A program made the position numbers and the translations under genes. A DNA stretch of 64,000 nt from Mugil cephalus. Taxonomy: Eukaryota > Chordata > Actinopteri > Mugiliformes > Mugilidae. A model generated the notes under the pieces. That model searched no databases. It had not been told where the DNA came from and saw nothing but the letters and a program-made list of their open reading frames with translations. Every line of letters starts with the position of its first letter. Within the stretch, counting starts at the first letter, position 1. This document shows positions 44,465-55,216 of the stretch, one piece after another. The stretch is taken from the NCBI RefSeq assembly GCF_022458985.1, contig NC_061778.1:2745501-2809500 (forward strand), given 5' to 3'.

Positions 44465-47400
44465 ATGGCCGGAGATGGCGGCGCTCTGAAGGATATCAAT
44501 GAGATTAAATCCCAGTTCCGGACCAGGGAGGGCTTCTACAAGCTGCTCACCCTCTCGGACTCGCAGCAGCGGGGCGGGCTGCCGCGGGGTCCGTCCGCCG
44601 GAGCCACGCTGGGGCCCGGGGCTGGACCGGGTCCGATCCCCGGTGGAGGGGTCGGGCTGCTGCAGGGGCCCGGGGCCGCCGCCGCCGCCGCCGCCTCTTC
44701 CTCCTCCAATGCCGCAGCCAACTCCTCTCCGGCGGGCTTCCTGCCGCCGGTGCGCGTCTCCATGGTCAAGCTGCAGCCCGAGGACCCGGGCGAGGAGTCG
44801 GAGCGGGTGTGCTTCAACATCGGCAGGGAGCTGTATTTCTACACGTACACCAACATCAAGAAGGTGAGCCTGCGCCTCCTTCTCCCTGCGCGCTCGGCCA
44901 GAATGACAGGATGGATGCTCAGACTTAGCCTAACATGCTAACCTGCTAGTGTGATGCCCCCTCTCTCTCTCTCCATGCTTTTTCTTTAAAGAGAGCCTCT
45001 CCATGCACTCCACATTTCACAGTTTGTTATGCAATGCAAAATGGAGCTGCTGATAGACAGTGAGTGGTGCATCGTGCAGACGGATGCTCGGTGTGAGTGG
45101 AGGCTACACAGGAGGGCAGGAAGCAGCCTCCATTCACTGCATCTCCACTGGAAAACCATCCGATCTGGAGCCCTCAGTCTCAATGTGACTCTGTGCTAAT
45201 GATGTGTTTGGAGCCGCTGTAGCTGAACAGATGTGATTTATTTATCTGCAGACGGTTTAAAAGGTCAAGATCACTGAGAAGCAGCTCAGAGGTTCACACG
45301 GGAGACGACAGCTCTTTTAAAATATGAATATAATCTTGTGTTCTGAATCATGAAAGGAGAGCTGGACCCGTCTGTTAGCTGCACCACTTGCTTCTTAATG
45401 AGGAATGCTAATAACCCATTTAAGAGGAACTGCAGGACAAATGGAAAAAGCAGCTCCTCCTCCTCCTCCTCCTCCTCCTCTTCCTCTATCATGAACCTAA
45501 AAGCCTCAGTCACCTTCAGACTCTCAGTTTTGCTCCACAAGTTCGATAAATGCAGCCGATGAGCCAGGAGCTCGTGTTTTGTCCTTTTTTTACTGATGCA
45601 GACGTGTGTAGATGCTCTTCTCTTTTTAACAGAGCTCAAACTGTTTCTGCAGGAAATGAAAAACACACTCAGGAGACAGACACAGTGTGAGGAGCCGTGC
45701 ATTGAGCCGGCATGACGTGCAGTAAATCATACTCCTCATATATTTGAGGGGTTCTCAGGTGTAGAGGTCTGCGATGGCCCCTGTAGCCACGGGGGAAATA
45801 ATTAAAACGCTTCCCCTGAAATGTCAACGGATTATCAATAAGAATGAATCTGATATGATTCACCTGAACTTAAGCTACTGACACACAGTCAAGAGGAGAA
45901 CTTAAAGACGACCCCTTCACCTTTTGCAAACTTCTTAGTGTTGCAGATTTAGTTTTAAACTGCTAACTGTCATCCATCAGTCTGTACAGAATAACCCATG
46001 ATAGCAAAGCAAAAGGGAAGTTTTCCAAATTTATTACACTCACAAACTGAAATCTCTAAGTTGGATTCTCCGTGTTGGGATGTTTCCCTAACCAAGGCTC
46101 TTTCTTCTTGGTCACATACTCTCGATGTTTGGTTAAATGTAAAAGGAGTCCTGCTGGTTCAGACTTCTTTCTGTTTCACAATGACTGAGGCCTCCGTCTT
46201 GCTGTTAAAACTCCAGAAGTGGTTTCACATCTTTGCTTCGGTTGATGCGTCACCACAGTTTTGTGACGGCTGCTTCCAAAGATGTGAATTGTGAGCAGCT
46301 TTCAAACCTGTTGGTTTCCGGTCAAGTTGTAGAAACATCTCAAGAACAATTCAAATAAAAAACCCTCGTACTCGACTAGAATTGAAACTCTAAAAACTAT
46401 CTAAAAATCTGGAACATCTGGACTTGAAGGGTTTCTTGAAAACATTTCATAGAATCGATCACACGGACAGAAAACTGATTCCTTAGGGTTAGTATCAGGG
46501 TTAGTATCAGTCGCTATCAGACTCCTGTCAGGTGAGTTCCACGTGGACAGATATTCCTGATAAACTAACCATTGCTTTTATCCACCAACCTTTTCACATC
46601 TAGAGAAGCTACATCTTCTAGAAACCCAACAACTCCAGTCGTCCTTGTACAGTTTGGCTCTTTTGATATCAGGGTTAGACCTGTATGACCGAGAGCCTCC
46701 AGTTTTATCCATTATGACTTAGTAAAGTGTTCAACCAGTGAAGGATTCTGAAAATCTGCGAAGCAACTTGAGGGTTTTCGAACTAGACACTGGACAATGC
46801 CACATGTCATCTAACCCTTTTAGATGCGTTTAAGTGGCTGTTTCTCAAAAACCTCCACTTCACCAGAGCAGCTGGTCCCGGTTTTTGACCTGGAAAATTA
46901 TCCTTACTCAGCTGCTCCATCGATTTCTGGTGACTTCCTGCTTTCAACAGGAAGCTCCTCTCAAATAAATTGTCCCAGAAGGACAGAGCACCGGCTGCAG
47001 CCTGACAGTCAAATGCACACATAGATCTTTTCACAGCAGATATTCTGGCGTTTCACATCGAGTGGATTCATGCTGGTCTACTGCGACTCTTAATGGAGCA
47101 GTTCAGAGGGAAACAAAAGGAGTTTCTCAATCATTGCTCTTTGCAGATATATATAAATATATATATATGAAATGAAAAGTAATTCTTGCTTTTTGTGCCA
47201 CAAGCACTGTCAGGACAGGACAAGACGTTCAAATATTCAAGCGTAACCTTTAAACGTCCAGACCTTTTGAGTCCGGTTGCAGGTTTTGCTGTGAGGAGTA
47301 CTTCCTTTCCCCTCCACCTGAACCGTGACAGCGAGGCACTACACTGTGATCCAGAATGACTCCAGCAAACCCTCAGAGAGCAGGTGTGACCTTTCAGCGA

Positions 47401-50101
47401 GCTGTCAGCGGACAGAACGATAACACGGACACGTTCGTGGCCTTGAAACGCTCCTGCAGCCGGAGCGTTTTCCAGGTCCTCTGTGGTCACCGGGAGACGT
47501 CCGTTCTGTTCCCCTTTCATGAGTTTTCTCTGTGAATGACAACAAAAGAATCCACCAACCTGATGTTTACCATTAAAAACGAAAAAAATGAAATGACCCA
47601 GAAATGTTGCACAGCAGAAAGTTGTTGTTGGTAGATTTCCCATGGATCCCCCCGGGGGAGGCTGGGCGCCGCTTCAAAGACCTCCGAACGTCCCTGAGAC
47701 TTGGCCGATGTTTTGCTTGTGCATCATTGTTGTGTTTTTTGCTCGCTGTCGTCCGCAGGCCGTAGACCTCAGTAAACCCATAGACAAGAGGATCTATAAG
47801 GGGACCCAGCCGACGTGCCACGACTTCAACCAGTACTCGGCCACGGCGGAGAGCGTGGCCCTCATCGTGGGCTTCTCGGCGGGACAGGTCCAGTATCTGG
47901 ACCCCATCAAGAAGGAGACCAGTAAACTCTTCAACGAGGAGGTATTTACCTGCCAGCTTTCCCTCCGCATCGTGATATAATCCTGCTGCAACACAGCACA
48001 ACTCATTTGTCATTCTTCATACTTGTTTTTTTGTGCCCTAGTTTTGGAAGCTGTGATGTTGCCTCGATTTATACGGTAGCTTCAGTCTGTCAGGTTGTTC
48101 CTCCTTTGTAGTTTTAGTGTCGTCTGAACTGGTTCTTTCTGTTTAATGGGATTCCCTATTAAATTTAGGAGGCTCTATCTACTCTAACTACTGCACGCTC
48201 TGTTGATTTGTGTGTCTGCAGAATCTGTTCACCTCGTTGGGATTCATTCCTGGTTTTCTGTTATGTTTGTTTCTTGGTCTCTGCTGAATTCTTTTCTGCA
48301 TTTTCATCTCTCAGTAGTTTATATTAAAAAAAAATGTATGAGTGTTTGCTCTCAATAACACTTATAATTTCTTTCCCACATTGACTTTCCTCTTTTTTTC
48401 CCTGTCCTCTTCCCCCGACTTTCCTCCGTCCACCTCCTTCCTGTTTTTTCCAGAGGTTGATAGACAAATCTAAGGTGACGTGTCTAAAATGGCTTCCCAA
48501 GTCGGAGAACCTGTTCCTGGCGTCCCACGCCAGCGGTCACCTCTACCTCTACAACGTGGACCACCCGTGCGGGACCACAGCTCCGCAGTACTCTCTGCTG
48601 CGCCAGGGCGAAGGCTTCGCCGTCTACGCCTGCAAAACCAAGACGCCGCGCAACCCGCTGCTGCGGTGGGCGGTGGGCGAGGGCGGCCTCAACGAGTTCG
48701 CGTTCTCCCCCGACGGCGTCCACGTGGCGTGCGTGGGCCAGGACGGCTGCCTGCGGGTCTTCCACTTCGACTCCATGGAGCTGCAGGGCGTGATGAAGAG
48801 CTACTTCGGCGGGCTGCTGTGCGTGTCGTGGAGCCCCGACGGGAAATACCTGGCCACGGGAGGGGAGGACGACCTGGTCACCGTCTGGTCGTTTGCGGAG
48901 AGCCGCGTGGTGGCGAGAGGCCACGGCCACAAGTCGTGGGTCAACGTGGTGGCGTTTGATCCCTTCACGACTTCCCTGGAGGATGAGGAGCCCATGGAGC
49001 TCAGCGGCAGCGAGGAGGACCTCCACCAGGGGGCGCCAAATAACTCCATGCACTTTGGCCGGGTTCGAACAAGCAGCACGTTGTCTCGTCTTTCTCGACA
49101 CAGCTCTAAAGGCGGCGGCTCGGCGTCGGTCACGTACCGGTTCGGCTCGGTGGGGCAGGACACCCAGTTCTGCCTGTGGGACCTGACCGACGACGTGTTG
49201 TACCCACGCCTGCCGCTGTCCCGCGCCTTTACTAACACTTTCGGGCCCTCGCTGTCCAACTCTGGCAGCGGGGTGGTCAACAGCACCTCAGGGGGCGGAG
49301 GAAGCGGAGGGGTCGAGGGACACCACCACCCACCCAACACCAACACCGGCACCTCCAACCCGCCAACGCTCCCCTTACCACTTCCCCGCTCCCTGTCACG
49401 CTCCAACTCCCTGCCCCACCCCGCCGTGGCAAACGCCTCCAAGGGCCCCGGCGCCTCCGAGGGCAGCGGGGGAGGCGGAGGAGGCGGGGGGAGCGCCGTG
49501 GGAGGGAACAGCACCCCGTTCAGCATCGGCCGCTTCGCCACGCTGTCCCTGCAGGAGCGCAAGTCGGACAAGTCCGGCAGCGGCGGGGTGGAGAAGGAGC
49601 ACAAGCGCTACCACAGCCTGGGCAACATCAGCAAGAGCAACGACAAGATCAACGTGGCGCCGAGGAGCAACCGGCTGGACGCCGCCAAGGTCCTGGGCAC
49701 CACGCTGTGCCCGCGCATGCACGAGGTGCCGCTGCTGGAGCCGCTGGTCTGCAAGAAGATCGCGCACGAGAGGCTGACGGTGCTGGTGTTCATGGACGAC
49801 TGCATCATCACGGCCTGTCAGGAGGGGCTCATCTGCACCTGGGCGCGGCCCGGGAAGGCGGTACGTCTTCAAAGCCACACCCCCTAACCTCATCCATCAC
49901 CTCATTATTCAGTGTTTGGACGTGACGAGGAAGAGGAGCTGATTTAAGTGTATTTGGCTCCTCTTCCTCCACTTAAAAGTCTTCGGTCTGATTGTCCCCG
50001 GTGTCTAACGGTCCTTTGTGTCTTCTCTCTTTCTTTCTCTTTCTCTTGTTCAGAATTTGACAGCACAGAACGGGAACTCTCCGAGCGGCACGGTGGTATA
50101 G
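44465..50101 (+). CDS. dmwd: dmwd, dystrophia myotonica WD repeat-containing protein (complete, 4 coding exons)
   Basis: WD40 beta-propeller protein of the WDR20/DMWD family, whose members bind the deubiquitinases USP12/USP46 (family knowledge). Exons 44465-44863, 47759-47941, 48454-49860 and 50054-50101; 2,037 nt, phases consistent, 678 aa (human DMWD 674). N-terminal INEIKSQFRTREGFYKLL is the family signature, followed by an Ala/Gly/Ser/Pro-rich insert (residues about 45-100), then KPIDKRIYKGTQPTCHDFNQ in exon 2. WD units include NEFAFSPDG (about 274) and GGLLCVSWSPDGKYLATGGEDDLVTVW (about 313). DMWD rather than WDR20 is indicated by LPRSLSRSNSLPHP, TPFSIGRFATL, EKEHKRYHSLGNIS, LICTWARPGKA and the C-terminus GNSPSGTVV. 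That end (T-V-V) resembles a class I PDZ ligand. A WDR20 paralogue is the alternative but fits less well. Start context is good (A at -3, G at +4). Confidence 0.92.
44864..47758 (+). other. dmwd intron 1
   Basis: Intron of 2.9 kb. It has a (CTC)n tract at about 45456-45486, an AT tract at 47146-47168 and a short 'agggttagtatc' duplication near 46487-46510. Open frames on either strand look accidental. Confidence 0.65.
45456..45486. repeat. (TCC)n microsatellite
   Basis: About nine trinucleotide units in dmwd intron 1; gives poly-Ser or poly-Glu in spurious frames. Confidence 0.9.
47942..48453 (+). other. dmwd intron 2
   Basis: Short intron ending in a long pyrimidine-rich tract (48386-48453) before exon 3. 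No other feature. Confidence 0.7.
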
Positions 50102-50394
50102 CTGGAGGAGAAGCTTTGCACTCACCCCCCCCTCCCTCCATCCCTCCATCCCTCCATCCATCTCCTCCCTCGTCTGTTGCCGTCTTCTCTCCGTCTTTTC
50201 TGCCAACTTTCAAACAAACGTGTCAAACTTGGGGCCAACAACCAGAGACTGTACCGTACCTACTACCACCACAGTATTATTCCCTCAGTATAACCCCCCC
50301 GTCCTCACCCCCCTGTCCTCACCCCCTCGTCCTCACCCCCCGTCCATCACTCAGAGGTGGGAAACGCTTCCTGAATCCGACACATTTGAATAAA
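50102..50394 (+). other. dmwd: dmwd proximal 3' UTR
   Basis: C-rich sequence after the stop, with 'tccatccctccatccctcca'-type and 'cctcaccccc' repeats, up to an AATAAA at 50389-50394. A longer 3' UTR is possible: 51300-51860 has UTR-like AT-rich sequence and a second AATAAA at 51851-51856. Confidence 0.5.
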
Positions 50395-50494
50395 TACTAA
50401 TACCTGCATATACACGTATAAAATAGACAGAGCAGCTTTTATTCCTGTGATAATCAAGCAGCTAATGCTAACGTCTGCTAGCCTGCTACAGTTT

Positions 50495-50990
50495 CATGGC
50501 CAGAAGTATGTGGACACCTCGTTAGTCTTAATGAAACTTTACAGGAAGAACTTCACCTCATTCAGCACAGTGTGCACCGATCAGGCATAACATTATGACC
50601 ACTATGCTGTGTAGGTTGTGACTCATCAGAGAACAGACGGAGTCTGAATGAATGAATGAATGTAAGGTCAAAAGTTTCCCAGAAGAACGTTTAATTGTCC
50701 TAATGGTTTAGTTCGCCTGTCGGTGGTTTTAATCTTGTGGCTGATCGGTGAAGGATAATAAACCTTCAACCTGATTGAAATTAGTCTCTACTTAACTCTT
50801 TTCATAGACAAAATAAATAAATATAGACAGATGTGCTCAAACGTCCCAGAACATAAAAGCATAAACTCGACTTTATCTCAGACCAGGAGTCATTTTACAA
50901 GATGAACCAGAGAGAAACTTTACAGGGTCATCAGAAGCTCTTTCTCCACTAGTGTTGAAGATGTTCAGGCGTCCGTGTACTTTTGGCTTA
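50495..50990 (+). mobile_element. MITE with 'aagtatgtggacacc' ends, host of a second MITE
   Basis: The left end 'ggccagaagtatgtggacac' (near 50499) is the imperfect inverse of the right end 'ggcgtccgtgtacttttggc' (near 50968-50988). Inside both ends lies a similar 'gaaactttacagg' block. A separate element (50575-50750) interrupts it. Ends of this form are frequent in fish DNA transposons; the superfamily is not certain. Confidence 0.6.
50575..50750 (+). mobile_element. Tc1/mariner-like MITE, nested
   Basis: Left end CACCGATCAGGCATAACATT and right end, inverted, CACCGATCAGCCACAAGATT: 28-base imperfect terminal repeats enclosing 176 bases. The 'gactcatcagagaa' block next to the left end also occurs, inverted, at the right end of the copy at 8285. 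No coding capacity. Sits inside the element at 50495-50990. Confidence 0.75.
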
Positions 50991-51299
50991 AAACACCTCG
51001 GTATCTACAGGCTTCTAGCGTATGACCCGCTCCCTTCAGGTCTGCCTGGTCCGCACATAAAGAAACCTTAAACTTTTAAAGGTCGGTTTTAGTCCGTTCC
51101 GCTGGTTTCAGGAAGCGTTTCCCGCCTCGTGCCTCAGTGGGAGTTACATTTACTCCCGTTCCTCCCCCTGTTTCTCTGCATCAGTCGAGTTTCCGTCGCC
51201 ATGAACCTGACGTGAGGAGGAGTGAGCAGAGGACCAGCCTCGGGTTCCTCCTCCGTCCCTCGTCCCGTTTCCCCCTCATGCATAAAGACACTTGGAGCC

Positions 51300-51724
51300 A
51301 CGGCCGTTGTATTTAAGTTATTTATTTTGTCACGAGACTGTGTAGTAATTTATACTGTAAATAATGAAAATACTCTATAAATACAACAAGGACAAGCGCG
51401 TCAGGAAACAGTGACCAAGACGAAGCCGGACACATGAAGATTATTAATATATGAAGATCCTTCTATTGTACATAGCAACGCGTTATAAACCGAATGTCTG
51501 CTGTTTTAGGGAACTTGAAGATGTCAATGTGTTTTTATTTGGTGTGATAGAGCGTCTCCGGTCTGTGGGTCTGTGGGTTCGTGAGGGTCCGGTGTGACGG
51601 GCCTCACAGCTGCACCTGAAAGACTCTGAACATCATTCCCCTCAACATCCTGCAGCATCGCAATGATTAACAACAATAACAACTAACACACACTCTCTCT
51701 CTCTCTCGCACATTCCTTAAAAGG

Positions 51725-51761
<37 letters not shown>

Positions 51762-51860
51762 CCCCTGGTGGTGTAGCATCACATGTAACCGTGTCTTGGA
51801 CTCCGTTCCTGTTGCACCTGAATTGCCTCTTGCAAGAATTTGCACATTAGAATAAAAAAA
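51300..51860 (+). other. Possible distal dmwd 3' UTR
   Basis: AT-rich, UTR-like sequence ('gtatttaagttatttatttt', 'atttatactgtaaataatga') followed by a (CA)n tract at 51727-51760 and AATAAA at 51851-51856. It could end a long dmwd transcript that reads through the nested MITEs; this is inference only. Confidence 0.35.
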
Positions 51861-53816
51861 CCCGGAGTCGCTCCTGAGCCGCCGCCGCGTCCAGAGCTGC
51901 AGGTCTGATGTTTGATCTGATGCCTGTGCAGAAACCGGCTTCTCCCACCATCAACACGCTCAGTGCAGAGCGTCCGTACGGAGGATTTAAAGGATGCACA
52001 CGTTCGATCTGGATTTCTGTGGTTTCACTCACTGAAGCTTCACTGTTTCATTCGTTGCAACTAAAAACTCGTATTATCATCACGTCTGGACCACGGACAG
52101 ATTAATAAACATCTCAGCCGAGCTAAATAAGTTGATTTATCAATGAGTGCATTGATTAAAACAAAGCACTGGCAACTACTTTAGTAATTATCCACTGTTA
52201 AAGTCATTTTTAAGCAAACATTTTAAAATGATGAAGCTCCTCTGAGGCAGAATTATTGTAATAATTCTAAACATGTTTTAATATTTTAAGTAATTTGATC
52301 AAATGCAACAAAAGAGCTGAATAAGAACTAAATGTTTTGGTTTTTAAAATGATCTTTCCGATGCAAGATGAAGCACATTTAATAGCTGCACATTCTAACA
52401 AACGACGTGTGTTGAAGCTGGAGTCTGCTGATGGATGCATGAAATCGTTTTTTCATTTCAGAGCGACGTCGTGCACCGATAATCCGACTAAATGTCTGAC
52501 GCTTTCATCCTGGTGTCGGCTGATTTCTCTTTTATTTCCATTTTCACGACACAGATGCTGCAGCAGCTTCAGGCCGTTTTTTTTTTTTTTTTTTCATAAT
52601 TTTATCAGCGGCGACTGATTTCCTGCAGACATTCATGATTACTTTCCTTCATGTATTCAGACTTCAAGTGTATGATATTTGGTTAAAATGTGTAGTTTAT
52701 AGAATAGGTTTCAGGGAAAGTTGCAGAAAAAAAAAATCACAGCCACCGACACAGTTTCATCCAGTTGTTTGTTTGTTTGTTTGTGTTGTTGTTGTGTCGC
52801 CTTGTCTGACAGTTCGTCCTCTAAACAGCAGCTTCCCGTAGCTACTTGTTCTGTTAGTCCAGGTTCTGCCCTCGTAGAACCTCTTTACATCCCAGCACTC
52901 ATCTTTGTTGTCATAGCAATAGCACATCCGTGGAGCGCGTCTCGAACGGAGACGTGAGCTTCGGAGTCGCTGTCGGCTTTGAGGCAAAAATTAATGTTTC
53001 TCCGCAACGAAAACAAAAAAAAGGAAAGGAAAAAACTTCAGGTCTTAATGTGAAATCAATCAGAGATTTATTCATGTTTAAAGTAAATGAGTTTGCAGCA
53101 GAAAGTGAAGCTCTGCTACGACGCTGCATGTTAATTTTTCTGTGTCCGGCTCTTAAATGAAACTGGAGCTGGAGGTGAAATCAAATCTCAAGCAACAGTG
53201 GGAGACGTGAAGCTGCTGTCTAGACGTGATCAGGAGGAATAGTTCAACATTTGTTTTTCTGCACAGGAGCCAAAAGTTTGATAGTTTGAAACGTTCAGTT
53301 GCTGGATTCAGTTTATTTGACTCGGGAACAAACATGAGAGGATCATTAAAGTGTCTGTGGCTTCTGTCATTCAATCAGCAAACTTCAGATTTAATTTGTT
53401 TTAATTTTTAAAACTTGTGACAGGTTTGAAAAAGTCAGAAGTTGCTTCATAAATGTGTTTTTACCACGAGACGAACCTGCAGGTCGAGAGGTCAGAGTCT
53501 CAAACAGATGTTGATGATGTGGGTGAAGGAGCAGCTTTACTTCTGCACAACTACAGGGTTGCAACGTGATTTAATCCAAAAACTCACCTCTCACCAGTGT
53601 TTGTGTGTGTGCACACACAGAAAGTACAAAAACAAACAACATGGAGCCAAATGGGACAAACAACACATAGAGCCAACGATGCAAACGCCAAAACAAACTG
53701 AACGCTGAAGGTTTCGCTCTGCACAGCAACAGTTCAAACGCTCGGCAGCAGGGGAACAAACATCATCACGGATTTTCTTCTGTCTTCATTCTTTAAGTTT
53801 TCCTGTCTCTCTGTAT

Positions 53817-53824
53817 GTGTGTGT

Positions 53825-53871
<47 letters not shown>
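53817..53871. repeat. (TG)n microsatellite
   Basis: TG tract with one TATG interruption at its left side, running into 'gcgcgtgcaagtgtgtg'. Open frames across it are artefacts. Confidence 0.95.
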
Positions 53872-53875
<4 letters not shown>

Positions 53876-54370
53876 TGCAAGTGTGTGTGCATGTATAAAA
53901 TATGCAGTTACCAACGAACAGCCACCACACACACACGCGCTTTCACGCAGTCTATGCCTGCTCTGGTGGAACAGCAGAATCACGTCACTGTACTCAGTTT
54001 GTAAATGAAGATCTGTTATTAAAACGTCAAAGCTGAAACTGTCCCGGAGTCTGATTGTTGTCAGAGCAACACAAACACACATTTTAATTATTTAAGTCGT
54101 GTTATTAAAGTATCACTAACACAAAAGAGGAGGAATGAATGAACTAAGTCACTAAAATAATAATTTTAAAAAAAAATGTCGTATCAATACTTTTATGTTC
54201 ATTTATTTAAACAAATAAAATACAACCGTTTATATTTTGACCTTGTTTTTAATACTTCTCTTCTTTCCTGTTGTCGCCACCAGAGGGAGCTTCACACACA
54301 CAAGCGCAAAGTGCAGCTGCGCTACTTATTTAAAGTCCCCGAAGAAGAAAATTACCCCTTCATGTCGCCG

Positions 54371-54407
54371 ACGTGACGTGAGGCGTGGCTTGTGCGCGGT
54401 GACGTCA
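54371..54407 (+). promoter_or_regulatory. Tandem ACGTG cores and a palindromic CRE upstream of hif3a
   Basis: ACGTGACGTG at 54371-54380 contains two hypoxia-response-element cores (ACGTG), and TGACGTCA at 54400-54407 is a perfect cAMP response element. The patch is CpG-richer than its surroundings and lies 0.8 kb upstream of the hif3a start codon. A role in hif3a control is inferred. Confidence 0.4.
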
Positions 54408-55216
54408 GAGGATGCAGGAGGGTCGTCCACAATACCGAAAACTAGAAAAGCAAAATAAAAGCGCTACGTTCACCCGCTTTGACCCTGAAGTTCATTCTTT
54501 CAGCTGCTACTAAACGATCTATGTTGTCAAACGGTTAATATATTGTAGATTAAAAGGTTTTATTTGCGTGTTAAAGATGAATATCGCCTTTGATTTACAT
54601 TGTGTCTGATTTGTTGTTTAAACATGAATCAATACTTGACATCAAAGTAGTCTGAACTGTGGCTATGTGATGCTAAAATAACATTTAAATATAAAAAATA
54701 CAGAATACAACCACAATTAATGCACAAAACGTAGGTAACCACTGGATTAAAAAAAAGAAATGCTCACAAACAACTACTAAATAAGTACCACTGCATTACT
54801 GCCCATTATTCACAAAGCTGCTTTATATTTTATTTCATTTTTCTCAGTTATTCGTATATACTATATTTGTTTACCTTGTGTCTACAAATAAAAGCATCAT
54901 AACTTAGTTACCTATTTTATAGTTAGTTTGGGGGTTTGGTGAATCCCTTCAGTAGTTTGTGCAACTCTTATGTCTCATCAAAATATATTTAAACTAGAAT
55001 ACTACACCAAAACTTGAGTGTTGACCACATGTTTATTATTAGAGATCTTATCTTTCACGTGAAGAGGAAGTCTCCTGAGCTTTTATTTTGAAACACGAAG
55101 CGGAAGCAGCGTGTGTGTTGCCGGTGTTAAACTTGACGTCCGCTCTGGTTTGGTATTTACTGTCTTCTCTGTCCAGAATAAACAAGAGAAAAGAAGAACA
55201 GCTGCTCAGACGGAAC

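Larger units (their letters stand above)
51861..55216. other. Intergenic region dmwd to hif3a
   Basis: No gene recognised in 3.3 kb. It holds a T run (about 52577-52595), a long (TG)n tract (53817-53871), a CTCF-like core (54277-54290) and a CpG-richer patch with CRE and ACGTG motifs (54366-54420). The last 200 bases would include the hif3a promoter and 5' UTR; CACGTG occurs near 55057. Confidence 0.6.

Noticed and set aside
47131..47643. 170-codon minus-strand frame in dmwd intron 1
   Set aside because: No family resemblance; its end runs into AT microsatellite sequence. Likely chance.
48484..49893. Long minus-strand and alternate-frame open frames across dmwd exon 3
   Set aside because: They are shadows of a very GC-rich exon with few stop codons. 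The WD-repeat frame accounts for the sequence.
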